Shown: positions 1-11,721, numbered from the stretch's first letter. The stretch: 64,000 nucleotides of DNA from Salvator merianae (GCA_003586115.2 QVOM02000029.1:23550829-23614828); one strand, 5' to 3'. Numbers and translations are program-made. Notes: a model not told the origin generated them from the sequence alone.

Positions 1-214
1 GAACTGTTGGGAACTAATTAGAGCCAATGTTGTTTCAAGACCATTTGAAGCCTGGGAAGGAATGGGAAGTTAACTTGGTTGTTTGATGTGAGGCCACCCA
101 TGCCAACATGGGTGGGAAAGTGTTGAGGGATATGTGTGCTTGCTGGAGCTATTTTCTGTGTGAATTTTTATCAGTAATAGTGATGCTAAGCAAGTCTCCA
201 TGTATTGGAACCTG

Positions 215-565
215 GTAGGGATGTGTATGAAAAAAAAGTCCATTTTCGATGCGTTCTTGGAATGAAAATCTGCATTTTCACTTTGTCAGTGAATTTAATT
301 GTAGAAAAACGCATTTTTGATATTCGTTTTCACATTTTTTTGCAAAGTTTTCCCATTGAAAATGGCATTTTCATGGTTTAAACACAGTGAAAAATGCAAA
401 AAATGTGAAAATCCAATCAAATTCATTTTTGTAAAAGAAGTAGGCTTTTTCGTTTTCGATTGAAAACTGTAAATGTGAAAAAGTCATTTTTGTTTTGATG
501 CAAAAATTTTGCAAAAATGAAATTTCATACAAATTTTCAAATCCAATCGAAATTTGCACAACCTT
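215..565. mobile_element. hAT-type MITE, AT-rich, 351 bp
   Basis: The copy is bounded by an 8-bp direct repeat GGAACCTG (207-214 and 566-573), the duplication size typical of hAT transposons. The ends are imperfect inverted repeats: TAGGGATGTGTATGAAA on the left, and on the right the reverse complement reads AAGGTTGTGCAAATTTC. The interior is very AT-rich, with many GAAAA/TTTTC runs in both orientations that can fold back on themselves. There is no coding capacity, so it would depend on a transposase made elsewhere. The ends resemble those of the hAT element at 10910-11721. Confidence 0.75.
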
Positions 566-573
566 GGAACCTG

Positions 574-1723
574 CACCTGTGAATGGTGGTTTTGACACAA
601 TCCAAGGTATGGTTTGGCGGGGGAACCAATCAGGAAATACTGGCCTTTTTGCAGGCACTTGCTGCAGGTAGTGAATGCAAGCTAATGACCAGCTGCTGAA
701 AATCGTGACTTGCCAATTACTTAATTATTCCTGAATAAACTGTTTCTTCTCTTCTGTCTTCTGTACTGAATGTGCAATTCAGGCTAACAAAATAGGACAC
801 GGTGTCTGTTTTTTTTCTGTAACTTTTGGGAAATGGGAAACAAAATGGGGAAAATCAAAGCCTGCGGTGTGGAGGATGGAAGATGGAAGTAGGAATCGTG
901 GCTGCCTTTGTCTACATAGGAGGATGAGCTCCCCTGTGGAAAGGTGATGGAGGTAAGTTGGAAAAGCTGTTTTAGCAGCAACTGGACTTAATTTTAAACA
1001 TCCTCTTACAATGACTGATCCTCACCTTGGCTTCTCTTCCACACAGCCCCACATTGCTTGGCTTCCCTCTCTGAACTCTTCCTTAAGTCCTATTCCTTTC
1101 TATCGTGCTCCCACCACTTTTCTTTGCTTCGATTCACTTTGCATGTGTAATCTGATTTGTGGATTTTGGAAACTTTTCCTGGCTCAATAAGTGTATATGT
1201 GGATGGTCCTTTGCAGTTTCTACTCCTCTTGGACATGGTGTGTTTTCAAACTGTTTGCTGGGTTTTGCATTTTGCTTGCAGTAATTTGATATTGGCAGTT
1301 TTGTGTATATGTATGTGCATGTCTGTGCTGTTTGGGAATTTCTGTTCTGCTTGCTGGTGGCCTAACCCTTAACAAACGGATCAGATGAATTAGGCCATAA
1401 CTAATAGGTAATGGTCAGGGTGTCCTTTGACTCAAAACCAGTGCTAGACCAGATCAGAGTATCAATACAAATTGGAAACGTTATTAAGCTTTCCAGACAG
1501 CAGCATGCTGAAAGAGCTCTGCTGTTAGTCACACCCTGTAAAAGTTTCAGCATTCATTTATACACACACTGGTTATTCAGCCCTTATCTGTGCCCTACTA
1601 ATTATGCACTGTTTCTCATTAGCCAGGACTCATTAACCCTTATTGTGTGTTGTTGTTTATCGTATTCCTTCAACAGAGTGCAGAACTGCTTAGCACATAT
1701 GGTTTATCTACTCCCACCTTTAT
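574..1723. other. no recognised feature
   Basis: Mixed, mildly AT-rich sequence. Short open frames here show no protein-family motif, and I recognise no repeat. Confidence 0.5.
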
Positions 1724-2192
1724 GGGCCTTTCACACTTTCCACCATGGAACATTTGCCAGTGAACGTTCCACAGTGTAATAGACCTTGCAGCATGGAGAC
1801 CATCTGCACTGTGAGGTATTGGAACAGAACACTAGCAGCATACCAGCATTTGAAGTGTGAATGTTGGTGTCCTATTGCTATTCTACACCATGACAACATC
1901 CGGGAGCCTTCTAGCTACTGCCGTGGAGATCAGCAATGCTGCATGATTGTGCCGGCACAGCCGTGTTACACCACACAGCTGTGTGTTTGCACCTGGAAGA
2001 GGTTGTAAATGTTCTGTACTGGGAGCAGCTGGGCTGTGGATACAGCTGTGGAGCAAATTTTTGTAATCTACAGTAGGTGGTGATCAGGAGCAGCTGGAGT
2101 CTGGTACCGATCACCAGGGCCTCATCAAAGTGTGGAGCCACTTGACTAGTGAGCTTCCCTGATGTTCACTAACTTCAAGTGTGAACAGGCCC
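1724..2192. mobile_element. non-autonomous DNA transposon, GGGCC family (A)
   Basis: The left end GGGCCTTTCACACTTTCC mirrors the right end AAGTGTGAACAGGCCC. A hairpin sits just inside the right end (2146-2171, CTAGTGAGC...GATGTTCACTA), as in the copies ending at 6079, 25634 and 45952. No transposase is present. No convincing target duplication is visible, so the copy is old or its ends have drifted. Confidence 0.65.
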
Positions 2193-2640
2193 GAAGTAAC
2201 TTTTGTTATCCTTCCACCCAAATAGATTTTCTTTTCTGGAAATGGAATTACTCATGCTTTCCCCTTTAGTACATATGCATGGCAGACACATATACTCACA
2301 CGTTGCTTGATAAAAAATATGGGCTTTGTGATTTGCTTCTGCTCCAAGCTGCAAACATCCCACATATTTTCTCTAAAATAATAGATTCTGTATAAATGTA
2401 AACCTGAGCAGAAGTGTCTGTGCATCAGAGTAAGCATGCAGATTTGCGATGTGAAAGTGGAAAACGGGGAGATAGCTGAATTTCCTAAACATGTAGACTT
2501 GAGCAAAGTGTGTCTTTGGGCCTTTCCGGACTTGGCCCATGTTCTGGTTTTGACTTCTGCCATCTGTACACTAGTGTGGAATAGAAGAAGCCCTTCCTCC
2601 TCCTAGTATGCTCTGTCCACACAGTATGGGGCATAGACAA

Positions 2641-2808
2641 GCAGGATGCCTCTGAAGGCCATTGGCAGGGAATTGAGAGCAGGAGATAGTTTTGTCTTTA
2701 TCTTCTGCTTGATAATACCCAGAAGCAATTGATGGGTTGCTATCAGACAGAATGCTGGACTAGATAGGTTGTGACCCAGTCCAACAGGGCTTCTCTTATA
2801 TTCTTATG
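2641..2808 (+). mobile_element. CR1-like LINE 3' UTR fragment
   Basis: It carries the recurring block beginning GCAGGATGCCTCTGAAGGCC and ending GGACTAGATAGG, a CCAACAGGGCTTCTC segment and a TTCTTATG terminus. The same block recurs at 12880, 20040, 20800 and 30490, and antisense at 24868. It is the 3' untranslated end of a CR1-related LINE that is common in squamates. It is 5'-truncated and non-coding. Confidence 0.75.
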
Positions 2809-3084
2809 ACCAGGCTAAGGTGCCCAAAATGTTGTCCTGGTTCAGTCTACTGGTGAACTAGGCTGTAGTATACCAGACCACGGAGGCATGCAATATATTA
2901 TGGGGGATCTATCTCAGTGGCCCAATACGATACACTGCTGAAACAGGCCCCTGGGAGCTCCAAGCTGTATCTACCAGCTCCAAAGAAGAATTGCCCTTAC
3001 TATTGCTATTCTGGTAAAGGTGGTCTTCCCTGCATCAGAATAAGCAGTTTGTCTTAAGCTGGAACAGATCGCTTCTTGCACAGA

Positions 3085-3196
3085 TGGCCTTGTTTCACAC
3101 TAGCAGCAATCCATCCAAGTTTGGGACAGATTGTTTATTTTGGAACAGGATGGACCACCCATTTCAGAAATAGTAAAGGTATGTGTGAATATGGCC
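3085..3196. mobile_element. short MITE, ~110 bp
   Basis: The left end TGGCCTTGTTTCACACTA and the right end ATGTGTGAATATGGCCA are imperfect inverted repeats resembling the ends of the GGGCC family. Nothing is coded. Confidence 0.5.
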
Positions 3197-3910
3197 AAAC
3201 TGACTTTTGGCCAAATAGATTCCCTTACAGAAAACAATAAAATGCAAACCTCACCAGTTCCCCCCACATAAAATGTATTATGGGAGATGGCAGGGAGGGA
3301 CTGAACTGATCAGCATCTGAATTTAGCTTTCTGTGCAAGTCTATCTTCTCCAGAGTTCCTACTGAAGAGTGCAGGTGTACTGATTTACTTTGCTAGACAG
3401 CAGTTACATTTGCCAGTCACTTTTGCAATAAACACATGCCCTATCATCAGAATTGCAGTTGGGGACTCCATTGCTTCAATTCCAATGGTGGGGTGAGGAG
3501 TGGGCTTCTCTTTCCTTTGCCTGTTATGATCAAAGCTGGGAATAGCGTGACTGTGATGGTGATTGTGTGGAAAGAGGCAGCCTCCTCCCTCCCTATCACG
3601 ATCAAAGACAGAATGTTCCCAGCTTTCATCTTGACAGACAGGGAAGAGGCAGCATGCAGACAGCATGTCATTGCATTAAGAGTAACACTGCGTACATTGC
3701 ACTATTCGTAATGTGGAAGGAGGGAGATGGAACCCTTAAAGTGCTCTGCCCCTTGCTATGCAGACCCTGCCATGGTGACCAAAACCTTCTAGGATGGTTG
3801 CACCATCAATTTCTGTAAGAGCAATATAATCCAGTATTGGAGGTTTTATCTTCAATACTCTTTCTTAGTATTCCTAATACTCTTTCTGTAGTGATGGTAA
3901 TAGTAGCAAT
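3197..3910. other. no recognised feature
   Basis: Roughly 700 bp without a recognisable repeat. Several overlapping short open frames around 3385-3820 run on both strands and share no family motif, so I read them as chance. Confidence 0.45.
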
Positions 3911-3911
3911 T

Positions 3912-3970
<59 letters not shown>

Positions 3971-3985
3971 CTTTCTTTCTCTTTT
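3911..3985 (+). repeat. (CTTT)n microsatellite
   Basis: About 18 tandem CTTT units, the last few interrupted by CTC. The long leucine/serine/phenylalanine open frame across it is an artefact of the repeat. Confidence 0.97.
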
Positions 3986-5406
3986 GCATTTAAGGCTTAT
4001 GTATATTGTTTTGACACTTTCATTGAACTATCTATCTCTTTCACAATCTCTTTCCTGGTCAATCACAGGCTGCTCAGAAATCCTTAGTCTACATGTTTAA
4101 TTTTTTTTTATCAAGGTCCAATGGAAGTGGACAAAACTAAAAATGAAACAGAATAAATTGATAACAACTGATAAAACACAATAAAAAAGAAAAGAAAAAA
4201 TAATAACTGTGTAGTTGAGATTTAGATGTAGTTAGGAGGGCTGGCAGGTCTTGGGAGACCTGGGGCTCTGGGGCTGTGTCCTGGATGCCAAGATTCCAGG
4301 AAACCATCTGTGCCACATCTGTTAGAATTGATGCAGGGATGGTGTGACTCTGGGCTAAAACTGAACACTGTAATAAGGCAGATTGCCGTTCTGTCTTTGA
4401 TTTTATATGTACAGGGTGAGATATCACTCTCATCTCCTCCCTTGGTGAAAGATTTATTCAGGGAGCAAGAAACATCTGCTCCCAGCTGGCTCAAAGATAC
4501 ATGGATCCTTAATATGGTTGTGGAAGTATTGGAGTTTTCACCTTATGAGGTAATGAGAACCCTGCTCCTTGTGACATCTTTTGCGGAAAACAACCTTTCT
4601 GGTAACAGTTACCATCAGCTTGGTGGGTGTCAGTAGCAGAAGAATGCTGTACTATTAACCCAGACTCTGCTATTCTAAAAGCACAGTCTGACTTTGTTAC
4701 AAAACTGAACTCTTCAGGTCATAGAAATGAGCCTATACATTTACCTTCTTTTTGTCCAAAACCAAAATAAGGCTTAGAAAAATTAGGGCATGCCCTTGAT
4801 GTTAAGAGAGCACTTAAGATAACAGCAAAAACCAGAAAATTTTGAAAAACTGCATTGCTCTTTGTGACATTTACTTCAGGGAAGCCATGATTCACGGCAT
4901 CATTCAAATTGTTGTGAACTGGATTAAAGGGAGTATCCCTTCAGGCTGCAGGTTAGCAGATTTGGTGTTTCCAAATCAGGGTTCTACCTCATTCCCACAA
5001 AGCAGACCCCTCTGTAGTCTGAATTTGCACAACAGCTTGGAGGAAGAAATCCATGTTCATGTGTCATTATAAACTGGATATTTCATGCAGGCAGCATTTG
5101 AATACAAAGTGTTTCAACAACTACTTGACAAGTTTCCTCAGTAACCCATCCAAATTTTGGAGGCGTTGATATTTCTCTTTCATCTGTGTTTGTTACCTCT
5201 GTCTTTAGGGAATAGAGCATTGGTCTTACTGTAGTTAGTTCTTTCTTAAGATGGAGGTGAGATACATAGTCTTTCCCCCTGCCCCGGTTATTGAGCTCCC
5301 AGTTTACTGTTTTGGGTTATTTTCTATCAAACTTTATTTTATTGGGTTATTTATCTGCTCTTCTTCAGTTACTTACATTAATTTATATAGAACCAGCCTA
5401 TACAAT
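3986..5406. other. no recognised feature
   Basis: Ordinary intergenic sequence. The 108-codon frame at 4310-4636 shows no recognisable domain and has no partner. Confidence 0.45.
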
Positions 5407-6079
5407 GGGCCTGTTCACACTTTCCATGCTAGAATGGGCTAATTAGCCCATTCTAGCGTGGAACAGACCCCATCGTGCAGACACCGTCTCCACGATGGGG
5501 CCTGAAAACAGACCCAAAGCTGGATAATGGCGATCGCTAGTGCGAACGTCATTATCCATCCCTGATGCTCGCCATGACAGCGTCCGGCAAGTGTCCGGCT
5601 GCTGCCACGGCGACTGCAGCAGCTCCGCGCGAGGCCCCAATCGAGTCCTCGCTGCTGCGATCAGGCCAGGAACGCTGAACGAGGCCGTGCTGCACCCTGT
5701 CCAGCATCCCTGGCCTGATCGCGATGGCGTAGGCTCAATTGTGGCCTCCTACGTGTCCATTTGGGCCCGCGCGAAGGGGTAGGCCCCATTGCCCATCATG
5801 TATTGCATGATCACATGATCACGCATGCATGATGGGTGGGCTGATCACCCAGAAGATGGCCACCGCCATAGACAAGGAGGTAAGTACGAACGAATCCTCA
5901 CCTGAAGCTAACTTTGAGCTTCAGGTGGGGATTCGGACACCTTTTTACTTGTCCGGGCACTAGTAATGATCGGCAGCAGATGAGGTCCGCTGCTGGTTCG
6001 TTACGGCCGTCCTGTGGTGCGAACGCACTTGTCTAGCAAGCATCCTTGATGCTTGCTAGTTACAAGTGCGAACAGGCCC
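5407..6079. mobile_element. GC-rich non-autonomous DNA transposon, GGGCC family (A)
   Basis: The inverted ends are GGGCCTGTTCACACTT on the left and AAGTGCGAACAGGCCC on the right, flanked by AAT on both sides (5404-5406 and 6080-6082). A 3-bp duplication would fit PIF/Harbinger, but I do not assign the superfamily. A perfect 30-bp palindrome lies just inside the left end (5428-5457) and a 12-bp-arm hairpin just inside the right end (6033-6059). The interior is GC- and CpG-rich, unlike the surroundings, and its right ~300 bp match 45636-45952. No transposase frame is present. Confidence 0.75.
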
Positions 6080-6084
6080 AATCT

Positions 6085-6610
6085 GTCCAAACTGAGTCAG
6101 ATTGTGCCTGGACTGGAAGAAGGCCATTCACATTGGGATTACCTGCTTTGAAGCTTAAGGCAGCTTCAGAGCTGGTGTGTGGGGCCTCTGAAGGCTCTGA
6201 TGGCCAGGAATAAAAGTTCCTGGGCTTCAGAACGTCCAGGGGACTCATTTGGTGGTGCTCCTTGTTGCACCACTGAAATGGTTCCTCTGTGGTATACAGG
6301 CATAGAGGGGTGCTGTTTGCAAGCCTCCATGGTCTGATATACCACCTCCTACAATGCCTGTAGACCTTGACAAAAGAGGTCTACCAGTACACTGGACCAG
6401 GATGCCAATTTGGGTATCTGGTCTGGTCTATGCTCCATCCTGTGTGACTGGGGCATAATAGAATGTGGTGTTGCCTCCCATAGACCACACCAGCAGAAGG
6501 GAGAACTGCAGATTGGATCATGATCTGGTCTACTGAGAAATGTGGAATCATCCCAAGTGGCAATTCCTCAGATAACATGGATTTGCACTATACAGCAGTC
6601 TGCAGGAACC
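6085..6610. mobile_element. family B MITE-like repeat, degenerate
   Basis: It shares blocks with 17065-17610, 27288-27735, 39232-39692, 41806-42372, 46468-46966 and others: a TTGCACCACTGAAATG segment, a GAGGTCTACCAGT segment and a CTGGACCAGGATGCC segment. It lies directly against the right end of the GC-rich element. Its termini are not clear in this copy. Confidence 0.5.
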
Positions 6611-9600
6611 AACCTGTAGCATTATACTTAGGATGACTGTACTATTCTGGAAGCATCACTATTAATAAATATGAGAGTATGAAATGCTCATGTCTGTACC
6701 AACCATTTAAAAGAAATATTTATACCAACATTTTCATTATGGAATAAATAGGAACGGCTTGTTGTAACACATTTATTTTGAAATAACATCAAAGGCACTT
6801 AAAGCTTTCTAAACAGGAAAAGGTCATGCATTCATTGAAACAGTTTCATTAAATCATTCAGGAAGAGGATAGAGATGGCTTCCTTGAATCATTCAATTTT
6901 CACTGCTCACAGAAGTTAATATGCAATAGTTATATTTTAAACAGGGCAAAAAAAATGCATGAAGCCAAATTAATTAAATAGTAGCACAAGCAAAGAAACC
7001 ATGTTATAATTTATAATAATACTTTATGCTGCAAATCTTACAGAAATAAGTTCATGCAACCCAACTTCAGATTTTTGTTACACTAGTGAAACACTTCTGG
7101 TTAATTCCTCATAACTCGAGTAAGCATCTTGTTTGATTCTTGTCTATATTATTACGTATTCTTTAAGACTGAAAAGCACTTAGGCAGGATCTTCACAATG
7201 ATGAAATGTGCCACGGGAGTGCTCAAAGGGTGCAGGGACCACAAGTACATCCCACCATAAAAGCTATTAGTAGTGCTTTAGTGGCAGAGCAGAAGAAAAC
7301 ACTCTAACAGCACCATGTCTTGCTCTTCCTTCCTGCAGCTGCTAGGAACTGCAGATCTCCCTTAATTTGCATCCTTTTGCCTGACTAGCGCAGAAACTGG
7401 CTGATTTCTGCAGCTACATACTGTGCCTTCCAAAACAGTCCCAGGCAGAAATGTCAAAGCTGAGGAGTAAAGGTTCCTTGGTTTTCACATTTTTGCTGTT
7501 AAGGGTGGGTGAGGAAGCATGCAAATAATTAACTTCTCATTCTAAGGGAAGAAGCAGGGTTTGATGTCACAGTGATTCTGCCTCAGAGTGACTTACAATA
7601 CCTAACGTTAGCCAGTTCCCTTCCCTTAGGTTTATAATCCAAAAATACACAACATATAAAAGAGAAAGGGAGCCCAGAAGATAGTTGAAAGAATAATCTG
7701 ATGTTGACAGTCAGTGGGAAGGTGGATGAAGAATCCTTATTGTACCATCCCATCTCCCTATCCTGCACTTAGGTGATGGAGAGGTTTTTTTGGATGGCAG
7801 TTGAGGGAAGTATTTGATGCTGTCCTTCAGAGGTAGGGCAGGTGAAGCAGTCCTACAGTGTCATATTGACTTCCTCTTCTGGAGCGTGGTGGCAGAATGG
7901 TCAAAATAATAACGCTATTGCTGGCCATTGCTTCAGCTTATTCTCTTGGACTTTCAGTTCTAATATTTTAAGTTTTCTTGGCTTGACACTGTTGAGCTGA
8001 CCCTTAGGAATTTGCCAGCAAACACACAACCTTTTCTGCAGGTATTACAGAGATGTGCTTTACAATTTGAAGATAAATTTTAGTAAGGGTCTGCTGTTAC
8101 CTTATCCATCAGCTTCACCCAGATAACATTTTTAGGACAGCTTCATGTTTGACTCATGATCTTGGGGTTATGGCAGGCATTCTGCCCTATCTAGCCCAAG
8201 AGGAGAATAAGGGCAACTTAAGGCTACAAAAAATATTTTGAGAGTACTTTGGCATCCTGTAGTCACCCTAGGTCACTGTGCATCCAGAATGCCACCCTGA
8301 GGATGCATCTAGGAGGCAGAATTTCCCTGCCCTGGAGATGGAGTGCCATCACACATGACTTTTTTGTTGCTGCTCTTCACACCAACTCACAGAGAGTCTA
8401 GGGAGCTTCAGAAAATCTATAAAGAATACATTTGGAGCATTTCTTATAAGGGCTGGGAATACATGGAATAGAAGTGATGTAAGCTATGAACAGTCTCATG
8501 GAGGGAGCTGGAACCATGTGCCATCATGGGAAACTAATATGAATATCAGTTTCAGTACTTTGAGCTGGCACCTCTGGAGGATACAACTTAACTAAGGTAT
8601 GTGTCGATGAAGCCTTAAAGACTGTGTATCAGCACAGTCATTAGCACAGTGCATCCACACTCTGTGGCATCCACAGCATCCAGGAATGTCTGCAGATGCT
8701 CTGGAACACTAGTAGATGTGGACAGCTAAAACACAGTCTACAGCTTGACCAAGAGCAGCTGGACTGCTACCAGTCAGCAGTGTTTGCACCTGCTTCTGGA
8801 TGAGAACTCTACAAGGCTGTGTCACAGTGTGGCACAGCTGTGGTTGTGCAGGCATGTGCTGTGTGCCATGTCCCCAGTCACCACGGTAACAGTTGGACTT
8901 TTCTGTGACTGCTGTCATAGTGATCTGTCATGCGCTCACATTGTGAGTGCTGAAAGTCTGGCATAGGGCCATTCTAGCATTCACAGTGCGATTGGCCACT
9001 ACTCTGCTGGATCTGTTTCAGATTACAATGGGATCATTATAAGCTGTAAAGTGTGAACAGTATTTATATAAATCAGTGAATTACATACTTAAGCTGTAGA
9101 CTCTACATTTAACTGTTCTTGAAGGGTATATGGCTGAATCAACTTTTTTTTTGGTGAAAATCTTGTTATATTAATAAGAAGATAAAAGATTCAAAGATGC
9201 AATAAAAAGTATAAAAATATTTTTTCCATTCCTGACAGCTCCTATAGCTTTTCAGCTAGGGATGACTTTTGATTAATAATTAACACAAGATAAAATAAGT
9301 ACTTAAGCCTCCAACAAATGAATTAGATTGTGGGGCTAGGAAAAATGCCTCAGAAATTCTGGACTCTTTGCATTTGTCTTTGTCAGTACCAAAATGATGA
9401 TGATTCTTCTACTTTTTTTTTTTTCCCTAAGCAACATATATTGAGGAAATATATTCTTTAACTTGAAGTATAAAATAAATGACATTCCATTTCTCTTCTA
9501 GCTCATTTTAACTTAAATATTTTGTTGATGTTGTTTTTGTTCCATCTTTCTCTTGATGAAAAAAGTTTGCTTTGTAAATTACATTGTGTTACTGTATCAC

Positions 9601-10104
9601 TCATAGGCAAAGAGGGAAAACAGAAAGGATGACGCCACTTATAGTACCCAGGAAAGCTCAGAAAAATCAAGAATATGTGTGCATGTGGGGAGAGGCTGGT
9701 GCCAGAAGGCCATTTAAAAGTGTTTTCTTATCAAGAATGGCCATTCAATTCTTTTACAGCTGTGTAACATGAATGTTCATCCATTTTTTGAGAAAGCTAA
9801 TGAAACAGTATTTATAATGAAGGCCTAAAATCACAGGATCTTGATCAGTATAGAATGGACTATCAGAGAGGCATACTTTTAAAAAATAATTCATTTTTGT
9901 TCTTTGTTTTATGAATTTTCAAGTATGCAGATTTTTATTACACCAATGTCCCTTCATAGAACTTTGCTTCCACTCTCTTGTTTATCCTCATTGCCATTCT
10001 AACGCTGTCTCCTCTGTCCTCATCAACAGTACTTATCCAATCAATTTGGAACATTCTGGATCCAATCCATTTAGGTTACGTCTCCACTTATATTAGAAGA
10101 TACC
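6611..10104. other. no recognised feature
   Basis: About 3.5 kb of largely unique-looking AT-rich DNA. The stretch 8590-9060 is richer in short palindromes (for example CTCACATTGTGAG near 8935) and may be a decayed MITE, but I cannot define its ends. No exon, RNA gene or LINE fragment is recognised. Confidence 0.4.
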
Positions 10105-10131
10105 TCAGTGGGCTGTAAGGGGTGAAAAATC

Positions 10132-10194
<63 letters not shown>

Positions 10195-10385
10195 TTGGTG
10201 GTATCTGACACCATCCAGGGCGTTCAACACTCTCCCCAGCCATCTGGAGGCAAGAGTACAAAGGGTGGACACACTGGCCAGGACACCTTTGTTGGCCTTG
10301 TACAGTGCAAATGAAGCCTTGGGAATAGTATCATGGTGCAAGTGCTCCAGTGGATCTGCCCACCACCAAGTGGTCCCTGCCATGG
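10105..10385 (-). mobile_element. possible LINE 3' end with (TAA)n tail
   Basis: On the minus strand a short frame runs into a pure (TAA)n tract (plus strand TTA, 10131-10195). A LINE tail ending in TAA repeats would fit an R4/Dong-like element, which is only an inference. The peptide is too short to classify. It could equally be unique sequence beside a microsatellite. Confidence 0.3.
10131..10195 (+). repeat. (ATT)n microsatellite
   Basis: About 21 uninterrupted ATT/TTA units. It produces the run of asparagines seen on the minus strand. Confidence 0.97.
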
Positions 10386-10444
10386 GAGTGGAGACATGTC
10401 TTCAGTTGCAGTCTCATCTTCCTCAATTTTGCATTAAGACCATA

Positions 10445-10909
10445 TGAAGCCTGCTCCTTGTAATGGGTTGGATGTGCATCGATAAGTTGAATCTGAATCC
10501 AGACAAGATGGAGGCACAGTGTGTCATAGGGTTTGAGTCCAGGAAGTTAGATGGCATTCAATTCTCAGTGGGGTTGTTTTTCCCCTGAAAGAAAGGGTGT
10601 GTGGTCTGAGGGTGCTTCTGGATTCATCATTGTCAGTTGAGACTTAGGTGACAGTGGTGACCTGGAGTGCTTACCTCCATCTCTGACCGGTTTACCAGCT
10701 CTGGCCTTTCCTGGAGTGGCACAACTTGCCAACAGTGATCCATGCTCTTATAACCTCCAGTCTAGACTATTGTAATGTGTTGCACATGGGGCTACACTTG
10801 AAGATGATCCAGCAGCCGCAATTAGCACAGAATATAGCAGCATGACTGCTGATGGGAGTTTCTGGCCAGATGCACATCATGCTGGTCTTGAATGAACTGC
10901 ACTGGTTAC
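10445..10909 (+). mobile_element. L2 LINE ORF2 C-terminal remnant, left part
   Basis: The broken frame reads like the end of an L2 reverse transcriptase ORF. There is a LGVLLDSS-like block (about 10605), an ALVTSRLDYCN-like block (about 10745-10780) and an LNELHWLLGV block (from 10882). Stops and frameshifts are frequent, so the copy is old. It continues at 11722 on the far side of an inserted hAT MITE. Confidence 0.8.
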
Positions 10910-11039
10910 TAGGGGTGTGCACGAAGGCACTTTCCCTTCTTCGTTTCGCAGTGCTGCGAAGCAACGGAGCTTCGTTTTCGCACGAAAACCAGAGGCGCGA
11001 AAACGGCGCCTTTCGTTTTCTATGCGAAAATCTTCGCAG

Positions 11040-11166
11040 CCTAGGGGGTATTAGACAGCCAACGGAAGAGGAGAAAAATCAACATGAAAGAAAGACCTTT
11101 GCTGTGAAGGTCTTTCGTTCACGTTGATTTTTCTCCTCTTCCATTGGCTGTCTAATACCCCCTAGG
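11040..11166. repeat. inverted repeat (hairpin 1), ~60-bp arms
   Basis: The left arm (11040-11099) and right arm (about 11103-11166) pair with roughly four mismatches, several of which would be G-U pairs in RNA. The loop is only a few bases. Confidence 0.9.
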
Positions 11167-11185
11167 CTGTTAGCCTCGCTGACAG

Positions 11186-11311
11186 CCTGGGGGGTATTAG
11201 ACAGCCATCGGAAAGGAAGAAAAATCAACGCGAAAGAAAGACCTTCTCTGTGAAGGTCTTTCTTTCGTGTTGATTTTTCTTCCTTTCCGATGGCTGTGCA
11301 ATACCCCCTAG
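11186..11311. repeat. inverted repeat (hairpin 2), ~60-bp arms
   Basis: A diverged duplicate of hairpin 1. The arms around AAAAATCAACGCGAAAGAAAG pair almost perfectly with the right side, and the turn is near CTTCTCTGTGAAG. Confidence 0.9.
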
Positions 11312-11427
11312 CCTAGGGGGTATTAGACAGCCAACGGAAGAGGAATCAACGCGAAGGGAAGACCTAGTTCTCCCTCCCTTCGCGTTGATTTTTCTTCCTT
11401 TCTGATGGCTGTCTAATACCCCCTAGC
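11312..11427. repeat. inverted repeat (hairpin 3)
   Basis: Same outer arms (CCTAGGGGGTATTAGACAGC) as hairpins 1 and 2, but the left arm lacks several bases present in the right arm. The loop is GACCTAGTTCTCCC-like. It abuts hairpin 4. Confidence 0.88.
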
Positions 11428-11575
11428 CTAGGGGGTATTAGACAGCCAACAGAAGAGGAATCAATGCAAAGGGAAGACCTAGTTCTCCCTCCCTTCGCGT
11501 TGATTTTTCTTCCGTTGGCTGTCTCATGCCCCCTAGGCTGTCAGCGCGCGCTGACAGCCTAGGGGGATGAGACAG
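11427..11575. repeat. inverted repeat (hairpin 4) plus overlapping palindrome
   Basis: Hairpin 4 spans 11427-11536. Its right arm is also the left arm of a second palindrome (about 11516-11575) centred on GCGCGC, whose inner 24 bp (11535-11558) are perfectly self-complementary. The two alternative folds are mutually exclusive. Confidence 0.88.
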
Positions 11576-11721
11576 CAGCAAATTGCGAAGGTCCCGAAAA
11601 TTGAGGGACTTTCACAATTCGCATTCGTGATTTCTGTTGCCCTTCGCATTCGATGCGAAGGGACCGAAATCACGAAATTCGAGCAAAACTTCGATGCTAC
11701 GAAGCTTTGTGCACACCCCTA

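Larger units (their letters stand above)
10910..11721. mobile_element. hAT-type MITE carrying a run of long hairpins
   Basis: Its ends TAGGGGTGTGCAC and GTGCACACCCCTA are perfect 13-bp inverted repeats. They are flanked by 8-bp duplications CTGGTTAC (10902-10909) and CTGGTCAC (11722-11729), one mismatch apart, which indicates hAT. The interior has no transposase. Both flanks contain related CGAAG/CTTCG-rich subterminal sequence. The centre (11040-11575) is a series of inverted repeats, each opening with CCTAGGGGGTATTAGACAGC and closing with its complement. The element sits inside an L2 LINE, so it is younger than that L2 copy. Confidence 0.88.

Noticed and set aside
3837..4100. Serine/phenylalanine/leucine-rich frame
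   Set aside because: Translation of a CTTT microsatellite.
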